NCBI GenBank assembly: GCA_037176705.1
Contig: CM073885.1
Coordinates: 159,826,290-159,890,289, forward strand
Reading direction: 5' to 3'
Length of the DNA stretch: 64,000 bases
Source of the DNA: Molossus alvarezi
Lineage: Eukaryota > Chordata > Mammalia > Chiroptera > Molossidae
In this document: positions 24,736 through 36,236 of the stretch, in pieces
Layout: every line of letters starts with the position of its first letter
How positions within the stretch are numbered: position 1 is the stretch's first letter
Made by a program: the position numbers and the translations under genes
The notes under the pieces: model-generated
What the model was told of the DNA's origin: nothing
What the model saw: only the letters and a program-made list of their open reading frames with translations
Database searches by the model: none

Positions 24736-25350
24736 TCTGGTGGGGCACAAAGGGTTTGAAGCAGGACGGGAAGTGGTCAGATCAATATTTCAGATAGCTC
24801 CCTCTGGCCTGAGTGAGATTTTAAGGGTCAGGTCTGAGGACAATGGCAGTTTGTGTGAAGAGGCTGAGTGGCAGTCTGGGTGATCGATGACATGGTCCTG
24901 AAATAAGGTATTGTTAACAATGATGGGAAGGAGAGGCCTGCTCCGAGACATGTTTTGGAATTAAAATCAGCAGAACTTCGTGATGGATGTGCAGGGTAAG
25001 GAGTAAAAGAATGATGTTCCAGCTACAATTATGTAAGCAGGTGCCCCAGCTCAGCAGGACCCTAAGCTCTCACTGGCCAACAGAGGGACATAGGGCATCT
25101 TCATGCATACTTAGGCCCGGGACCACTCAGAGGGTCTCCCTTTTATCTGCAAAACGAGAGTAGTGTTAGTAAATAGTGACTTACTCACCTAGTCATGAGA
25201 TTAGTCTTATGGTATGAATAATTTTGTTTGTTGTTGAATGGATCATCTATTTTAAAGTGTAACTCCAGAAAAACGATACCCCAGTGGGAGATTACTATAA
25301 CTTCCACTCAGTATTGCTGTGAACCAAAACTGCTCTAGAAAATAAAACCT

Positions 25351-25582
25351 TTTTTTTTTTTAATCCTCACCTGAGGATATTTTTCCATTTATCTTCAGAT
25401 AGAGTGGGAGGGAGAGAGAGAGAAACATCAATGTGAGAGGGACACATCGATTGGTTGCCTCCCACATGACCCCACCCAGGGCCAGGGATGAACCTCAACC
25501 AAGATACATGCCCTTGGCTGGAATCGAACCCAAGACTCTTTGGTCTGTGGGCACTCTACCATTGAGCCAAACCAGCCAGGGC
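25351..25582 (-). mobile_element. Ves-type SINE
   Basis: Antisense copy ending 'gagccaaaccagccagggc'. Perfect 10-bp TSD AATAAAACCT at 25341-25350 and 25583-25592. Confidence 0.95.
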
Positions 25583-25734
25583 AATAAAACCTATTTTTAA
25601 AAAATGAACTAGATCCAGCAGTATTGACCTGGAGGACTGTTCATGATATATTGTCCTATGAATAAAGCAAATGGCAAAACTAAAAAATCATACCCAGTGG
25701 TCTGCAGTAATTTCTAGTTATACTGACAGTTTTC

Positions 25735-25994
25735 TTTTTTTTATTTTTATTTTTTAATCCTCACCCGAGGACATTTTTCCATTTTTTGTACAGATAGAGT
25801 GGGAGGGAGAGAGAGGAAGAGAGAGAGAGAGAAACATCGATGCGAAAGAGACACATCAAGTGGCTGCCACCCGCACGACCAACCAGGGCCGGGGACAAAC
25901 TGCAACCGAGGTACATGCCCTTAGCGGGAACCAAACCCGGGTCTCTCTGGACCGCAGGCCGATGCTCTAACCGCTGAGCCAAACCGGCCAGGGC
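25735..25994 (-). mobile_element. Ves-type SINE
   Basis: Antisense copy ending 'gagccaaaccggccagggc'. Perfect 16-bp TSD TATACTGACAGTTTTC at 25719-25734 and 25995-26010. Its low divergence and intact TSD suggest a fairly recent insertion. Confidence 0.97.
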
Positions 25995-26109
25995 TATACT
26001 GACAGTTTTCATCTGCTGTCACTCCAAAGGAAGTAGCTCAGTCATCTCTTTCTGTTGGCGGCGGTGAAAACCACACCAGGTCTTAAGGTGGAACCAGACC
26101 AGACCTCAG

Positions 26110-27245
26110 TACTTGAATTCCGACTAAGAATTCAGTGTCTAATTTTGAGTCTAACTAGAAGCAAACGTTTATTTGGAAAGTCACAAAGGTAGAAGAAGTG
26201 AGCCGTGGAAAAAATGGGTTCAGGAAACACGTTACAGAGGCGAAAGAAGGGTACTTGGAGCTTAGGAGAAGGAGAGAAAGGTAAAGTGCCTAGGGGGAAG
26301 AGGAGGAGGAGAGGAAAGGTACAGGTGTGCTCCCAGGAGGGCCCGCACTCTGAGTCCTCGTCCTAAGGGTTTTTAGGAGTAGAGATTTTAGGGAAGGCAC
26401 CAGGGGAGGATCTCGATAGAATATTCATCAGACCCTGGCCAGCTTGGCTCAGCGGTTAGAGCGTCAGCCCGCAGACCAGAGAGGCCCTGGGTTTGGTTCC
26501 CGCTAAGGGCATGTACCTTGGTTGCAGTTTGTCCTCGGCACCAGTTGGGGTCGTGTGGGTGGCAGCCACTCGATGTGTCTCTCTTATGTCGATGTTTTTC
26601 TCACTCTCTCCTTCCCTCTCTCCCTCCTGCTCTATCTGAAGATAAATGAAAAAAAAGAAAAAGGTCCTCGGGTGAGGATTTAAAAAAAAAAAAAAAAGAA
26701 TATTCGTCAGTTTTCCAGGTATGGCTTTTTCAGGGCCATGATCTCCACTGACTGGTCAATCCGAGGGCAAGGAGTCATCAGTCAGTGCAGCTGGTCCTGA
26801 GGTCAGCCATGCAGCCATGGCATTGCTTGTCTGGTTTTGCTGCTTTTCTGGGCCTGGAGCTGAAACACAGCTGAGTCCTAGATGTTATCCCTAGGGGTTA
26901 TGCTTAAGGGAGTGATCGAGCAAGGGCCCACATGGGAGTCACATGGGGCCACTCTTTGGTCCCTTGTTCCCCCTCTAAGGGGGTCTATACCACATGACTA
27001 GTGACATGCCAGGGGAGGAAAGGTCAGGGGAGAGTTCCAACCACATGACCAACGATACAAAAGGTCGGGGTCTAAACCGTATGACCAGCAATATGCTAGG
27101 CGAGGAAAGGTCACCCTGGGGGGGAGGTCCTTGTTTTCCCAGTTTTCTCCATTGCTAGGCACCTGGAGCTTTCTGCCCTGGTGACCTGTACCTGACCTAC
27201 TGTCCTTGCTCTGCTCCTGTCTGTCTAACTACCTCCCACATTTCA
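26110..27245. repeat. LTR-like block with internal direct repeats (unassigned)
   Basis: GA-rich left part, SINE in the middle, and a right part with an imperfect triplication of 'ccacatgac..gcaatatgcc' (at about 26984, 27036 and 27071). The make-up resembles an antisense retroviral LTR, but no family is recognised and termini are not defined. Confidence 0.35.
26432..26696 (+). mobile_element. Ves-type SINE
   Basis: Head 'accctggccagcttggctca', 'ggtcctcgggtgaggattt' and a poly(A) tail. TSD AGAATATTCATCAG (26418-26431) and AGAATATTCGTCAG (26697-26710), one mismatch. Confidence 0.95.
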
Positions 27246-27920
27246 AAAGGTACAGTTGCAGAACATGAACTAGGCTTCCTGTATTAGAAAAAATTCAATT
27301 GGAGGCTCGAGGACATTGATTTCAGTAGAACTTTTTCTTTCTGGGTTTATTCAGGAATCCTTTAGCTTTTTCCAAATCTCAGCTGCTTTTGACCTCCCAG
27401 CAAACACTGGAGAGCAGAAATTGTTAGTAAATGTTGCATTATCATAAAATTGCATAAATCATCAGTGCCCTACAAAGCCCCCTTCCCACTCTCCCTGTGG
27501 TAGAGGACTTCTGCTGTGTGAATATTAATGAGAACTGAGTTAATTTATGTTATAACTTTGAATACCACCTGGGGACAAGAAAGACTGAGTTAAATAAGAA
27601 CACACCTGTGGGGTACATCCTGCAACTCTGCATTAAGATGACCGTGATAAGATTGGAAGGAATTGACTAAATAGGTTCTGTGATGTTATATCCTTGATTT
27701 TCATGATGTTGATTTTGTCACTTTTTCTACATTAGTTTTCTCTTTCTATCATATGAAGTAGCCAAGTTCAGTTTCTGTAGCACAGTTTTTCCTCTGTGAG
27801 GTTTTGAGTCATTTATTTGCTATAGATCTATGGTCCCTAGGTCTAGGGTTCTTTATCTGTTTTTTTAGGATCATCTGCCCAGAAATGTATTAAGTCACTA
27901 TGTGAATAAAGGGGTGAGAA

Positions 27921-28167
27921 GCCCTGGCTGGTTTGGCTCAGTGGTTAGAGTATCAGCCCGCAGATCAATGAGTCACGGGTTCGGTACCAGTCAAGGGCAC
28001 GTGCCTTGGTTGCGATTCATCCCCAGGGGCCCTGGTTGGGTTGCGCAGGAGGGAGCCAGTCGATGTGGCTCTATCATGTCGATGTTTCTCTCTGTCTCTC
28101 TCTCCCTCCGTCCCACTCTATCTGATAAGTGGAAAAATATCCTCGGGTAAGGAATTAAAAAAAAAGG
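27921..28167 (+). mobile_element. Ves-type SINE
   Basis: Head 'gccctggctggtttggctca', CT-rich region, 'cctcgggtaaggaattaaaa'. TSD not clear. Confidence 0.92.
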
Positions 28168-28539
28168 CAGGGGGGATGACTGACTAGCTGAAATTCATAG
28201 TATTGAAAAGGTTGCTTCAGTATCATAAGATAGTTGGCAAGTTACCAAGGCAGAGGTTCTCGAAGCAAAAGAAATTCTTCGTGTGGTGGCCCCGGTGGTG
28301 GAAGAGCTTTGGGTACCAAGCACCTAAGAAAACAAGTGTGCTGGAGCGGGGTGCGCTCTGGCTCTTCTGGAGTGTAGTCCTTTGACTGAGGCCTGTCCAT
28401 CGTGCTCCTGGAGTCTGGTCCACTGAGGTCCTCCCTGGGTTATTACAGAGGCCTCTTCACGGGAAGCTCAGTCTTCAGTCTCGCTCTCCCCTCATCTGTC
28501 CTTCACCTAGAGCCAGATGTTTCTTCAACGTAAGTTTGA

Positions 28540-29190
28540 TTTCCACTTCTTTGCTTGACACTTTCTATTGCCCTTGGGATAAAGAAGGATCTTTTTATTT
28601 TTATTTATTTATTTTTTTTATCCTCACCCGAGGACATTTTTCCATTTTTTGTTCAGGTAGAGCAGGAGGGGGAGAGAGGAACAGAGAGAGAGAGAAACAT
28701 CGACGTGAAGGGACACATCGAGTGGCCGCCACCCGCACGACTGACCAGAGCCGGGGACAAACTGCAACCGAGGCATGTGCCCTTAGCGGGAACCGAACCC
28801 GGGTCTCTCGGGACCGCAGGCCAACGCTCTAACCGCTGAGCCAAACCGGCCAGGGCAAGAAGGATCTTTTTAGATTGCTTCTAAAGCCCTGAGTGGTCTG
28901 GCCCCTGCTTGCCTCTGTACCTCATCGCCCCCTGAGCCTTCAACCCCTTGCACTCTTCGTCCAGCTTTCAGGACCTGTTTCTGTTTCTCAGGAAGCGTGG
29001 CTTTTCCTTGCCTCTGAGTCTGCCGATGCGGTTCCATCACACCCCCTTCGTGCCTGCACAGATGTCCCCCAGACACAGCACTGGGCTGTGTACTCACTTT
29101 TCTTCACCGCTGTAGTTTGCACAGTTACTCACAATTCGAGGCATAGAGTAGCAGCTCAGTAAATATCTCTTGCATGACCAAGTGAAAATG
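28540..29190 (+). repeat. L2 LINE 3' end split by a SINE
   Basis: Left part 'tgacactttctattgccctt'; right part 'gccctgagtggtctggcccc', 'caaccccttgcactcttcgt', 'gaggcatagagtagcagctc', 'agtaaatatctcttgcatga'. This is the L2 3' end order. Confidence 0.65.
28598..28856 (-). mobile_element. Ves-type SINE
   Basis: Antisense copy ending 'gagccaaaccggccagggc'. Perfect 16-bp TSD AAGAAGGATCTTTTTA at 28582-28597 and 28857-28872. Nested in the L2 relic. Confidence 0.97.
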
Positions 29191-29842
29191 ATCCCTTGCA
29201 TTTTAATATGTTAACATTAACTTGGATCTGTCTATTTCGCATATTCGTCATTTTTTTTCTTGCCAATATTACTGATTCAACTTTATCTTTACAAATATGT
29301 ACTTCTCTATTTCCTTCGAACCTTCTTTCCTCCCTCTCTTGGTTCTCCCTTTTAATGATATTTTGAATTACATTTGGGTCTGGTCTTCATGACTCCCAGC
29401 ACAGGGATCCTGGTTCGCTCCTATCCGTGTTCCCTGGGGCCTTGGGAGAAGATGGCTGCAGACTTTGGAGGCCTCCTGCAGCAGCTTGAGCCTGCTCAGG
29501 CCACGTTGGCAGGCGATGCTGGGAAGGATGGAAGAGTATTGTGTTTGCTGCACAATGTCCTAAAGGGATAGAACTTTTATCTCAGTTATTAGTTGGTGTG
29601 AGCAGGAAGGAGTGAAGAGAAAGTTTGTGAAGGTCAGTGGTTTTGAACAACATAGGAAACCATGTAAAGTAAAAATTTCTCTAAGAAGAAAAATTTCCCC
29701 AGTTAAAATGATTCATATTTTGGATATAGATCTCGATTTTCTTAACCATATCACTCTTTCCACCTCCTATAGCTTGGAAGGCAGAATCGCTGTTGAAGTG
29801 ACAGTTAACAGCCGCTGTTCTGTGTTGCTTTTTCTCTTCCAG
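29191..29842. other. Intron 1 just upstream of exon 2
   Basis: No repeat is recognised. The last bases form the acceptor: 'cctatagcttgg...' is followed by the pyrimidine tract 'ttgctttttctcttccag' ending at 29842. Confidence 0.6.
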
Positions 29843-30070
29843 AGGTTACACTGAAGGTCCACATCAGTGACGCCAGCACCCATCAGCCTGTCCCGGATGC
29901 GCTCATTGAGATTTTCACCAACCAGGTCTCCCTTGCCTCTGGCACCTCCGGGACAGATGGCGTCGCCTTCATCAGGTTCCAGTATAAGCTGGGCAGTCAG
30001 CTGATCGTCACTGCCTCGAAGCACGCCTATGTGCCAAACTCTGCCCCGTGGAAGCCAATCCGGTTACCTG
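29843..30070 (+). CDS. FAM171A1: FAM171A1 internal coding exon (exon 2 by my reckoning)
   Basis: This 228-nt exon encodes the start of the extracellular domain of FAM171A1 (astroprincin), a type I single-pass membrane protein reported to affect actin stress fibres and cell shape. It follows a pyrimidine-rich acceptor (tttctcttccag) and ends at a GT donor (cctg|gtaagg). The first codon is split (phase 1). The product begins [17 protein letters not shown] and includes [10 protein letters not shown] and [16 protein letters not shown], which I recognise from mammalian FAM171A1, about residues 33-108. The beta-rich 'V.DA.T.QPV.DA.IEIF' style resembles carboxypeptidase-regulatory-like folds; that is inference. 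An AG two bases further on (start 29845) is a possible alternative acceptor, but the first AG gives a phase that matches the later exons. There is no in-frame stop. The signal-peptide exon is not in the window. Paralogues FAM171A2 and FAM171B are less likely given the close match. Confidence 0.95.
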
Positions 30071-30534
30071 GTAAGGTGCTCTCAGCCTTTTCTCTCAAAC
30101 AGCTCATGGTCATGCTAGTGACAGGTCTGGCACAGAAATGAGTTTGAAAGTGGAAGTCAGACAGTCAGGAAAATAATTGCTTAGTCTCTGCTTTACCTTC
30201 TGGGGCTCTTTATGGGAAGAAAAGTGGGATCAGGTATGAAGGTGGTCGGGCTCCACCTTTTTAATACGTTTGCTGGAGTCAGAGCCTTTGAGTCTGCTCA
30301 CTGCTGCAGCGGTCCATTCCGTACCCTACGAGTATAGCTAGCCGGGTGCAGGGGAGTGCTCTGAATGGGGCTTCCTCGCTCTGCTTCCTGGGCCAAAGAT
30401 GAGGGGCGTCATGGGGAGATGGTCTTTCTCTTCCCCTTCTTCCCTGCTAAGGGAAGGACTTCGGTGTGCTTCCGGTCTCTCAGTCCTCCACTTCGGGCAC
30501 TTCTGATCCCAAACATGTGGGTTTCTTTCCACAC

Positions 30535-31312
30535 ATCAAGCACTTCTCAGGTTCTCAGATACCAGGTGGGTGTCCTACAATTGAACTCAGTTCTGACACT
30601 ATCTACCCAGAGAGACTGCCCCTCCCACACACACCAGTTCAGATGCCAATCAAACGTTCAGGTTGTCACCTGTGCTTATGACTGACTGGCTGTAGGTCAC
30701 AGGTTCCCACTGCCTTTTCCTTGGAGGTTGACTAATTCGCTAAATGACTCACAGAACTCAGGGAAACAGTTTACTTACTGGATTACTGGTTTATTATGAA
30801 GGCTACTAAAGAAACAGTGCGCTTGAAGAGAGGCATAGGGCAAGGTGTGTGGGCAGGAGAATAGAACTTTTATGTTCTCTAGGTGTGCAGCCCTCCCAGT
30901 TCCTCCACATGTTCCCCAGAAGCTCTCCAAACCTGTCCTTTTTGATGTTTATGGAGGCCTTAGTACTTGGACATGATTGATAAAGTCTTTGGCTGTAGGT
31001 GATTGACTCAACCTCCCGCCCCTCTTCTTTCCCAGGAGGTCAGGGGGTGGGGCTGAGAGTTCCAACCTCTCCTATGTGGTCAGTTTCCCTGGCAACCAGC
31101 TCCCATCCCCAAGTTATTTAGGGGCTTTCTGAAAATCACTATATTAACATAAACTCCAGCTTGGTTGAAAGGGGCTTATTATGAATAACAAAAGACGTCT
31201 TTATAGCTCTCATCACTTAGGAAATTCCAAGGGTTTTAGGAGCTCTCTGCTCAGAATGGAGACCAAGATCAAATACATGATTTCTTATTTTAAATCACAG
31301 TATCACTGTACC
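30535..31312 (-). mobile_element. LTR-like repeat, copy 1 of a related pair in intron 2
   Basis: Shares ordered blocks with 38770-39495: 'gtcctacaattgaactcagt', 'aatgactcacagaactcagg', 'tttatggaggccttagtact' and 'actccagcttggttg..', then 'atcacttaggaaattccaag'. It resembles an ancient ERV LTR read in antisense. Family not assigned. Confidence 0.6.
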
Positions 31313-31524
31313 ATTCACCACTTCATAGTAGTCCCTCCACCACAGAGGGTGCAAATGGTACCTGACACTGATTCAGTTTGGGATGGGGCAGCTGGGGAAC
31401 AGCAGTTAGGTCTCTCCTGTCCCCTCACCTAAGGCTCCATCTAGTGCATGGACCACGTCATATGTTTGCACCATTAGGTGAGCAACAAGGATGGGCTGAT
31501 GGCTGGTAGAGATGCTACCGGGGC

Positions 31525-31730
31525 AGTGGGGGGAGCATAGCTTTTGGACACCAACTGACCTGGGTGCTGGCTCCACGTCTGTGCTTGAGCCCCTCTAGCT
31601 TCCATGCCAATCTCTGGAAAAGTGGAGCTAATGCCACCTCACAGAGTCATTCTGATTAAAACGTAGTGAACATACATATGCTAGCGTACAGTGCCTGAAA
31701 CTGAGGAGGTGTTCCGTAAACACACGACAC
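31525..31730 (+). repeat. MIR SINE relic
   Basis: MIR order: 'tttggacaccaactgacctg', 'gtgctggctccacgtctgtg', 'gaaaagtggagctaatgcca', 'cagtgcctgaaactgaggag'. Confidence 0.65.
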
Positions 31731-31924
31731 CCAGCACAGCATCTGGCAGACACCCATGTCAGTGCTCATCTCCGTGCCCAGAACACTGGGCACAGTCCTT
31801 CGAGGTCCTTGCTGCCTCTGGGGCCACGGGAACGAAGTGTGGCTTTTCCTGGCTTTTAAAGCTCTGGTGTTTACCCTTATTCACAAAGTTCTCTGTAGTT
31901 CATCTTAGTACATCATTAGTATCT

Positions 31925-32200
31925 TACATCATTAAGTATCTACTAAGGGCCAGGCACTGCCCTGGGCACTGAGAAGAGAGAGAGAGAAACACAGAACTTG
32001 CCCCTAGGAAGTTTATAATTCAGTTGTGAAGTCAGCCACAGAAGCCATTTCCACCTAAGGAGGTAAATGTTGACAGATTTGTATGTATATGTACATAGGG
32101 GTACTACAGAGACTGTTAATCAGCCTGGGTGAGGGAATGAAGTCTTCCAGGAGGGGTCAGAGGGGAGCTGAGTCTTGAGGATGTATAGCTATTAGCACCA
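31925..32200 (+). repeat. Old LINE-type repeat (L2-like)
   Basis: 'ctactaagggccaggcactg', 'ccctgggcactgagaagaga' and 'aggaagtttataattcagtt' match the same old repeat block seen at 22129. Diverged. Confidence 0.55.
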
Positions 32201-32401
32201 GCAGGTACTTGTAAAAACACAGGACTCAATCATTCAGTTGGGAAGGTTAACCCAGGAATTTGCTTTTTAACAAACAACCCCTCCCCTACTTATGGATAAA
32301 ACTTTTCACTAAAGGTTTAGACCACTCTTTTGTGAGCAGTGGAAAGTGATACAGATACAACTGAGGAGATCATTTAGGGAAATTTTAGAAAAAAGGAGAT
32401 A

Positions 32402-32658
32402 CCCCTAGCTGGTGTGGTTCAGTGGTTAGAGCGTCAGGTGGTACACCGAAGGGTCTCAGATTTGATTCCCAGTCAGGGACATGTACCTGAGCTTCGGGTT
32501 TGACAGCTCCCCCCACCCCTGGTTGGGGCATGTGCAGGAGGCAACCAGTCCATGTGTCTCTCTTGCATCAGTGTTTCTCCCTCTCTCTCTCCCTCCCTCC
32601 TTCCACTCTCTCTAAAAAGCATGAAAAAAATATCCTCCAGTGAGAATTAACCATAAAA
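32402..32658 (+). mobile_element. Bat SINE, diverged subtype
   Basis: Head 'cccctagctggtgtggttca', 'cagtcagggacatgtacctg', CT-rich region, 'cctccagtgagaatt'. It differs from the main Ves type in the middle. No clear TSD. Confidence 0.88.
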
Positions 32659-32898
32659 AGGGGGGGAGGGATAAATCTGAGAAATATTTAGCAGTCAAAA
32701 TCCAGAAAGCCTTGAGGAATGGATGGGGGAGAGGTAAGCAAGAGGACGGATTAGAATAAATGTTGTAAGTTGACTTGGGTTTCTGGCTCGTGACAGAGCA
32801 GATGGAACAGACGGGTGATGGGGTTGGGAGACTTGCCACACTGTGTGGTTCCCCAAAGTTGACTGAATTGGTGCTGTAAGTTAAAAGAAGTCCCCTTC

Positions 32899-33133
32899 CG
32901 CCCTGGCCAGTCTGGCTCAGCGGTTAGAGCATTGGCTTGCGTTCCACAGAGACTCGGGTTTGGTTCCCGCTAAGGGCATGTACCTCGGTAGCGGTTTGTC
33001 CCCGGCCCTGGTTGGGAGCCACTTGATGTGTCCCTTTCATGTTGATGTTTCTCTCTCTCTCTCTCTCCCTCTCTCTCCCTCCCACTCTATCTGAACAAAA
33101 AATGGAAAAATGTCCTCAGGTGAGGCTAAAAAA
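32899..33133 (+). mobile_element. Ves-type SINE
   Basis: Head 'cgccctggccagtctggctc' and poly(A) tail. Perfect 16-bp TSD AAAAGAAGTCCCCTTC at 32883-32898 and 33134-33149. Confidence 0.97.
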
Positions 33134-33149
33134 AAAAGAAGTCCCCTTC

Positions 33150-34248
33150 GTCCTTCCTGTGTGCACCCCTCTTTCCAGGCTTGGGGTGCAGGCAAGATAG
33201 ATGGAGGCGCCACTGGAGAGCAGGTGGAGGAGAAGGGAGGAAAGGATACGTGCAGGGGTCGTAGTTGATGTTGAACTTAGCTCTGTGAAGGTTGGACTGG
33301 AGCCATCCCTGGAATGCCAGATGTGTCCAGCCTTTAGTTTGAAATGAGTTTGGAGCTCAAGGGGTTTGGAGGTAGAGGTATAGTTTGGGGTTCTTTGCAT
33401 TCTTGTGGTAAGAATCAAAAGCCTAAGCTCACCTGAAAAGTGGCAAGGAGTGGCCCTGGGACAGAACCCTGACAAGGCCAACAAAGAAGGAAAGGTGAGC
33501 TGTGGTAGGTTATATCTAAAGAAAATGTGGGACCTCCCCCACTTTCCAGAGTGGAAACTACCCAGAGAAGTTGAAACAGTATCCGGACGCCACACTCGTC
33601 CTCTGCTGGGAGAGCAGCAGCACAAAGCGCAGTCTGTTCTCCTCATTCTCATTAGGGAGATTCTGCGAAGTGAGCACTGCTCCTGGGGGAAATGCAGGGT
33701 CAGGGGCCCGTGCGCCTCTTATCACAGCGTTTCCATCAACTGACCAGTACATCAAGCACTGCAACTGATACCGGAGCAAAGCTGGTCTAATGTGTGTTTT
33801 CTTCGTAAGGCCCATCACGGTCTTCCTGCCCTTAGGAACCCTAGACAGCTCCTCAGCACTACACTCTGGGGCTGTTTTGAACAGTGAAGTCGCCAATAAA
33901 AAGCACAAGATGGCAAAAAAACGTGGCCCTCAATAGATCACAAAAAAGGACGCTTTCAGCATAGAGCTAAAACAAGAAAGCGGCGTGTCGCCGTGTTTGA
34001 GCCAAGCTGGGAATGTGCACATTGGAGCACCCAGATCTTGAACCCCTCTGTACGTGTACATAGAATGCATCCTGGGTACTGATTTGGAGATTACAAATAA
34101 ATGTTAGTGAGTTGGCACATTCACTGATACAGAATCCACAAATGATGAGCATCAACTGTAATTGTATTAATTTGACTTGGTTAACATGATATTTTGAGAG
34201 AAAGAAGCCATTCCTCTAATGTCCATTTTCTTAAGTCAAATAATGGGA
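33150..34248. other. Intron 2 sequence, unassigned
   Basis: Antisense open frames of up to 178 codons occur near 33116-33652, partly over the SINE tail. They lack any recognisable motif, so I treat them as chance. Confidence 0.4.
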
Positions 34249-34410
34249 ACAGTGTAGTGCAAAGAGTTTGGGACTAGACATGAGGACACCTGGGTTCTCG
34301 TCTGCCGCCCCCAGCTGACTCCACACATGTGGGCCTGTCATGGCTGTCTGAGCCTGCATTTCTCATTTCTAACCTAAATTAATAAGACTGAATGATTTCC
34401 AAGGACCTTC
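34249..34410 (+). repeat. MIR SINE relic
   Basis: 'gtgtagtgcaaagagtttgg', 'acctgggttctcgtctgccg' and 'ctaacctaaattaataagac' follow the MIR order. Confidence 0.6.
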
Positions 34411-34634
34411 CCATGTCCTTGATTATTTTTCTCTGGTTGCCTTGTCAACATAGGAAAGATCCTCTAAACTAGACCCTAACAGAAAACGTGGCCAAAATGT
34501 AGACTGGTCTGTTGTGAAAAGCAGAGCAGACTATTTATTGTTGCCATGCGTCATTTTGGAGGCCCACACTAGCGCTTCTGTTATTGCAGACAATGGGCAA
34601 GGAACAGAGAAAAGTTGGAGCCTCTTCTAAAATA

Positions 34635-34810
34635 CAGGGGTGGGCAAAAGTAGATGAAATCACCAGCCATCATTACCTAACAGATAAATTATAAGTAATA
34701 ATATTAAATGATAGCAAAAAGAAGAAGAAATAATACAATAATTAATAAGTAATACAAGAATGAACTCTGTTTTGTGTACTCACAACTGTAAACCTACTTT
34801 TACCCACCCC
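34635..34810 (+). mobile_element. Mariner-like MITE, copy 2
   Basis: Begins 'caggggtgggcaaaagtag' and ends 'ctacttttacccacccc', with TA on both sides (34633-34634, 34811-34812). Its right half ('aagtaatacaagaatgaact', 'gtgtactcacaactgtaaac') is the reverse complement of the copy at 18484. No coding capacity. Confidence 0.87.
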
Positions 34811-35196
34811 TATCTGTTAAAAATTTGAAACTAAAAAAAAAATCTTTCTTACCATGTGCACACATGGTTTTGTTTGAATAAGCATACTTTAAAAAGTTTG
34901 GAATGAATTTCTGTTTTCACCCTTGACTAGTCCCTGAAGGATGTATTTTTTTTTTTTTCTCTTTCAAGGAAGGAGGTATAGATTGGGGAAAGGGGACCCA
35001 CCTTGGCAAACAGTAAAACAAATTTAGCTATATAAAATGTAACCCATCCACTAAGGGCTATAATTGCACATCTTAATTATTTTCATCTCCACATTTATTG
35101 TCCAGTGGACCTTCTGCAGTGGCCCAGGCCTACTGCAGAGGCCTCTGGCTAGCTCAGTCGGCCTCTTCAAACCACCCTCTATTTTACTGAGCATTA

Positions 35197-35214
35197 GTGT
35201 GTGTGTGTGTGTGT
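35197..35214. repeat. (GT)n microsatellite
   Basis: About eight GT units. Confidence 0.9.
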
Positions 35215-35217
35215 AGT

Positions 35218-35460
35218 GTTACACATCTGCCTGAAGTCCTCTGCTGTCCTCAGGATAACATTCACACTAACTACAACACACGGGCCCTCCTCCCCTGCCG
35301 CATCTCCCTTACAATGTCATGGTCCAGTCACCCTGATCAGTTTGTTATTATCTGCAGGAATCTGTGTTTGTCTACCATTGTTCTCTTGACAAGGTGTGGC
35401 TTTTTACTGCTGCATGAAGTCTCCCTGCCTCTCCCAGGTAGAGGTAGATGTTCCTTTCTC
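35218..35460 (+). repeat. L2 LINE relic
   Basis: 'acatctgcctgaagtcctct', 'ctcaggataacattcacact' and 'cgggccctcctcccctgccg' match L2 3' region style. Confidence 0.5.
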
Positions 35461-35480
35461 TCTGCTAATCAAAAATTACC

Positions 35481-36236
35481 ACAACAATGAGGTATCACCT
35501 CACACCTGTCAGAATGGCTGCCATCAACAAATCATCACAACAAGTGTTGGCAGGGGTGTGAAGAAAAGGGGCCTCTAGTATACTGCTGGTGGGAATGCAG
35601 ACTGGTGCAGCCACTATGGAAAACACTATGGTGTTACCTCAAAAAAGGAAAAATTGAACTTCCATTTGACCCAGTGATCCTGCTTCTAGGAATATTCCCT
35701 AAGAAGCCTGAAACACCAATCAGAATGAATATATGTACCCCCATGTTCATAGCAGCACTATTTACAATAGCTAAGATCTGGAAACAGCCCAAGTGTCTAT
35801 TAGTAGACGAATGGATAAAAAAGCTGTGATACATATACACAAAGGAGTACTATGCAGTGGTAAGAAAGAAAGATCTCTTATCCTTTGAGACGACATGGAG
35901 GGACCTGGAAATTATTATCCTAAGTGAAATAAGCCAAGCAGAAAAAGACAAATACCACATGATCTCACTTATATACGGAATATAATGAACATAACAGTCT
36001 AAGGAATACGGTAGACCCAGAAACATGGAAGTAGGGCACAGACTGACATCCCTCAGAAGAGGGGGTGGGGGGGTGGGAAGAGATAAACCACAGAACTTGT
36101 ATGCATGTATGCATGACCAATGGACATGAACAACTAAGCCGGGAACGGGGTCAGGGTGGGGTGGGGAGGCGGGTGCCAGTGAGGTAAAAAAAGAGAAACA
36201 TCTGTAACAAAAAAATAAATAAATAATTAAAAAAAA
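35481..36236 (+). mobile_element. 5'-truncated L1 with poly(A) and TSD
   Basis: ORF2 C-terminal region (frames reading ...FDPVILLLGI..., IAALFTIAKIW, VDEWIKKL) followed by an L1 3' UTR with a G-rich tract and a (A)n tail with AAAT units. TSD AAAAATTACC at 35471-35480 and 36237-36246. ORF2 is broken. The 3' UTR matches the fragment at 38124, marking one L1 lineage. Confidence 0.95.

Noticed and set aside
33116..33652. 178-codon minus-strand frame
   Set aside because: It begins or ends in a SINE tail, has no splice context or recognised motif, and overlaps other frames.
35481..36236. Coding frame resembling reverse transcriptase C-terminus
   Set aside because: It is a 5'-truncated L1 ORF2 remnant with stops, not an active element or host gene.
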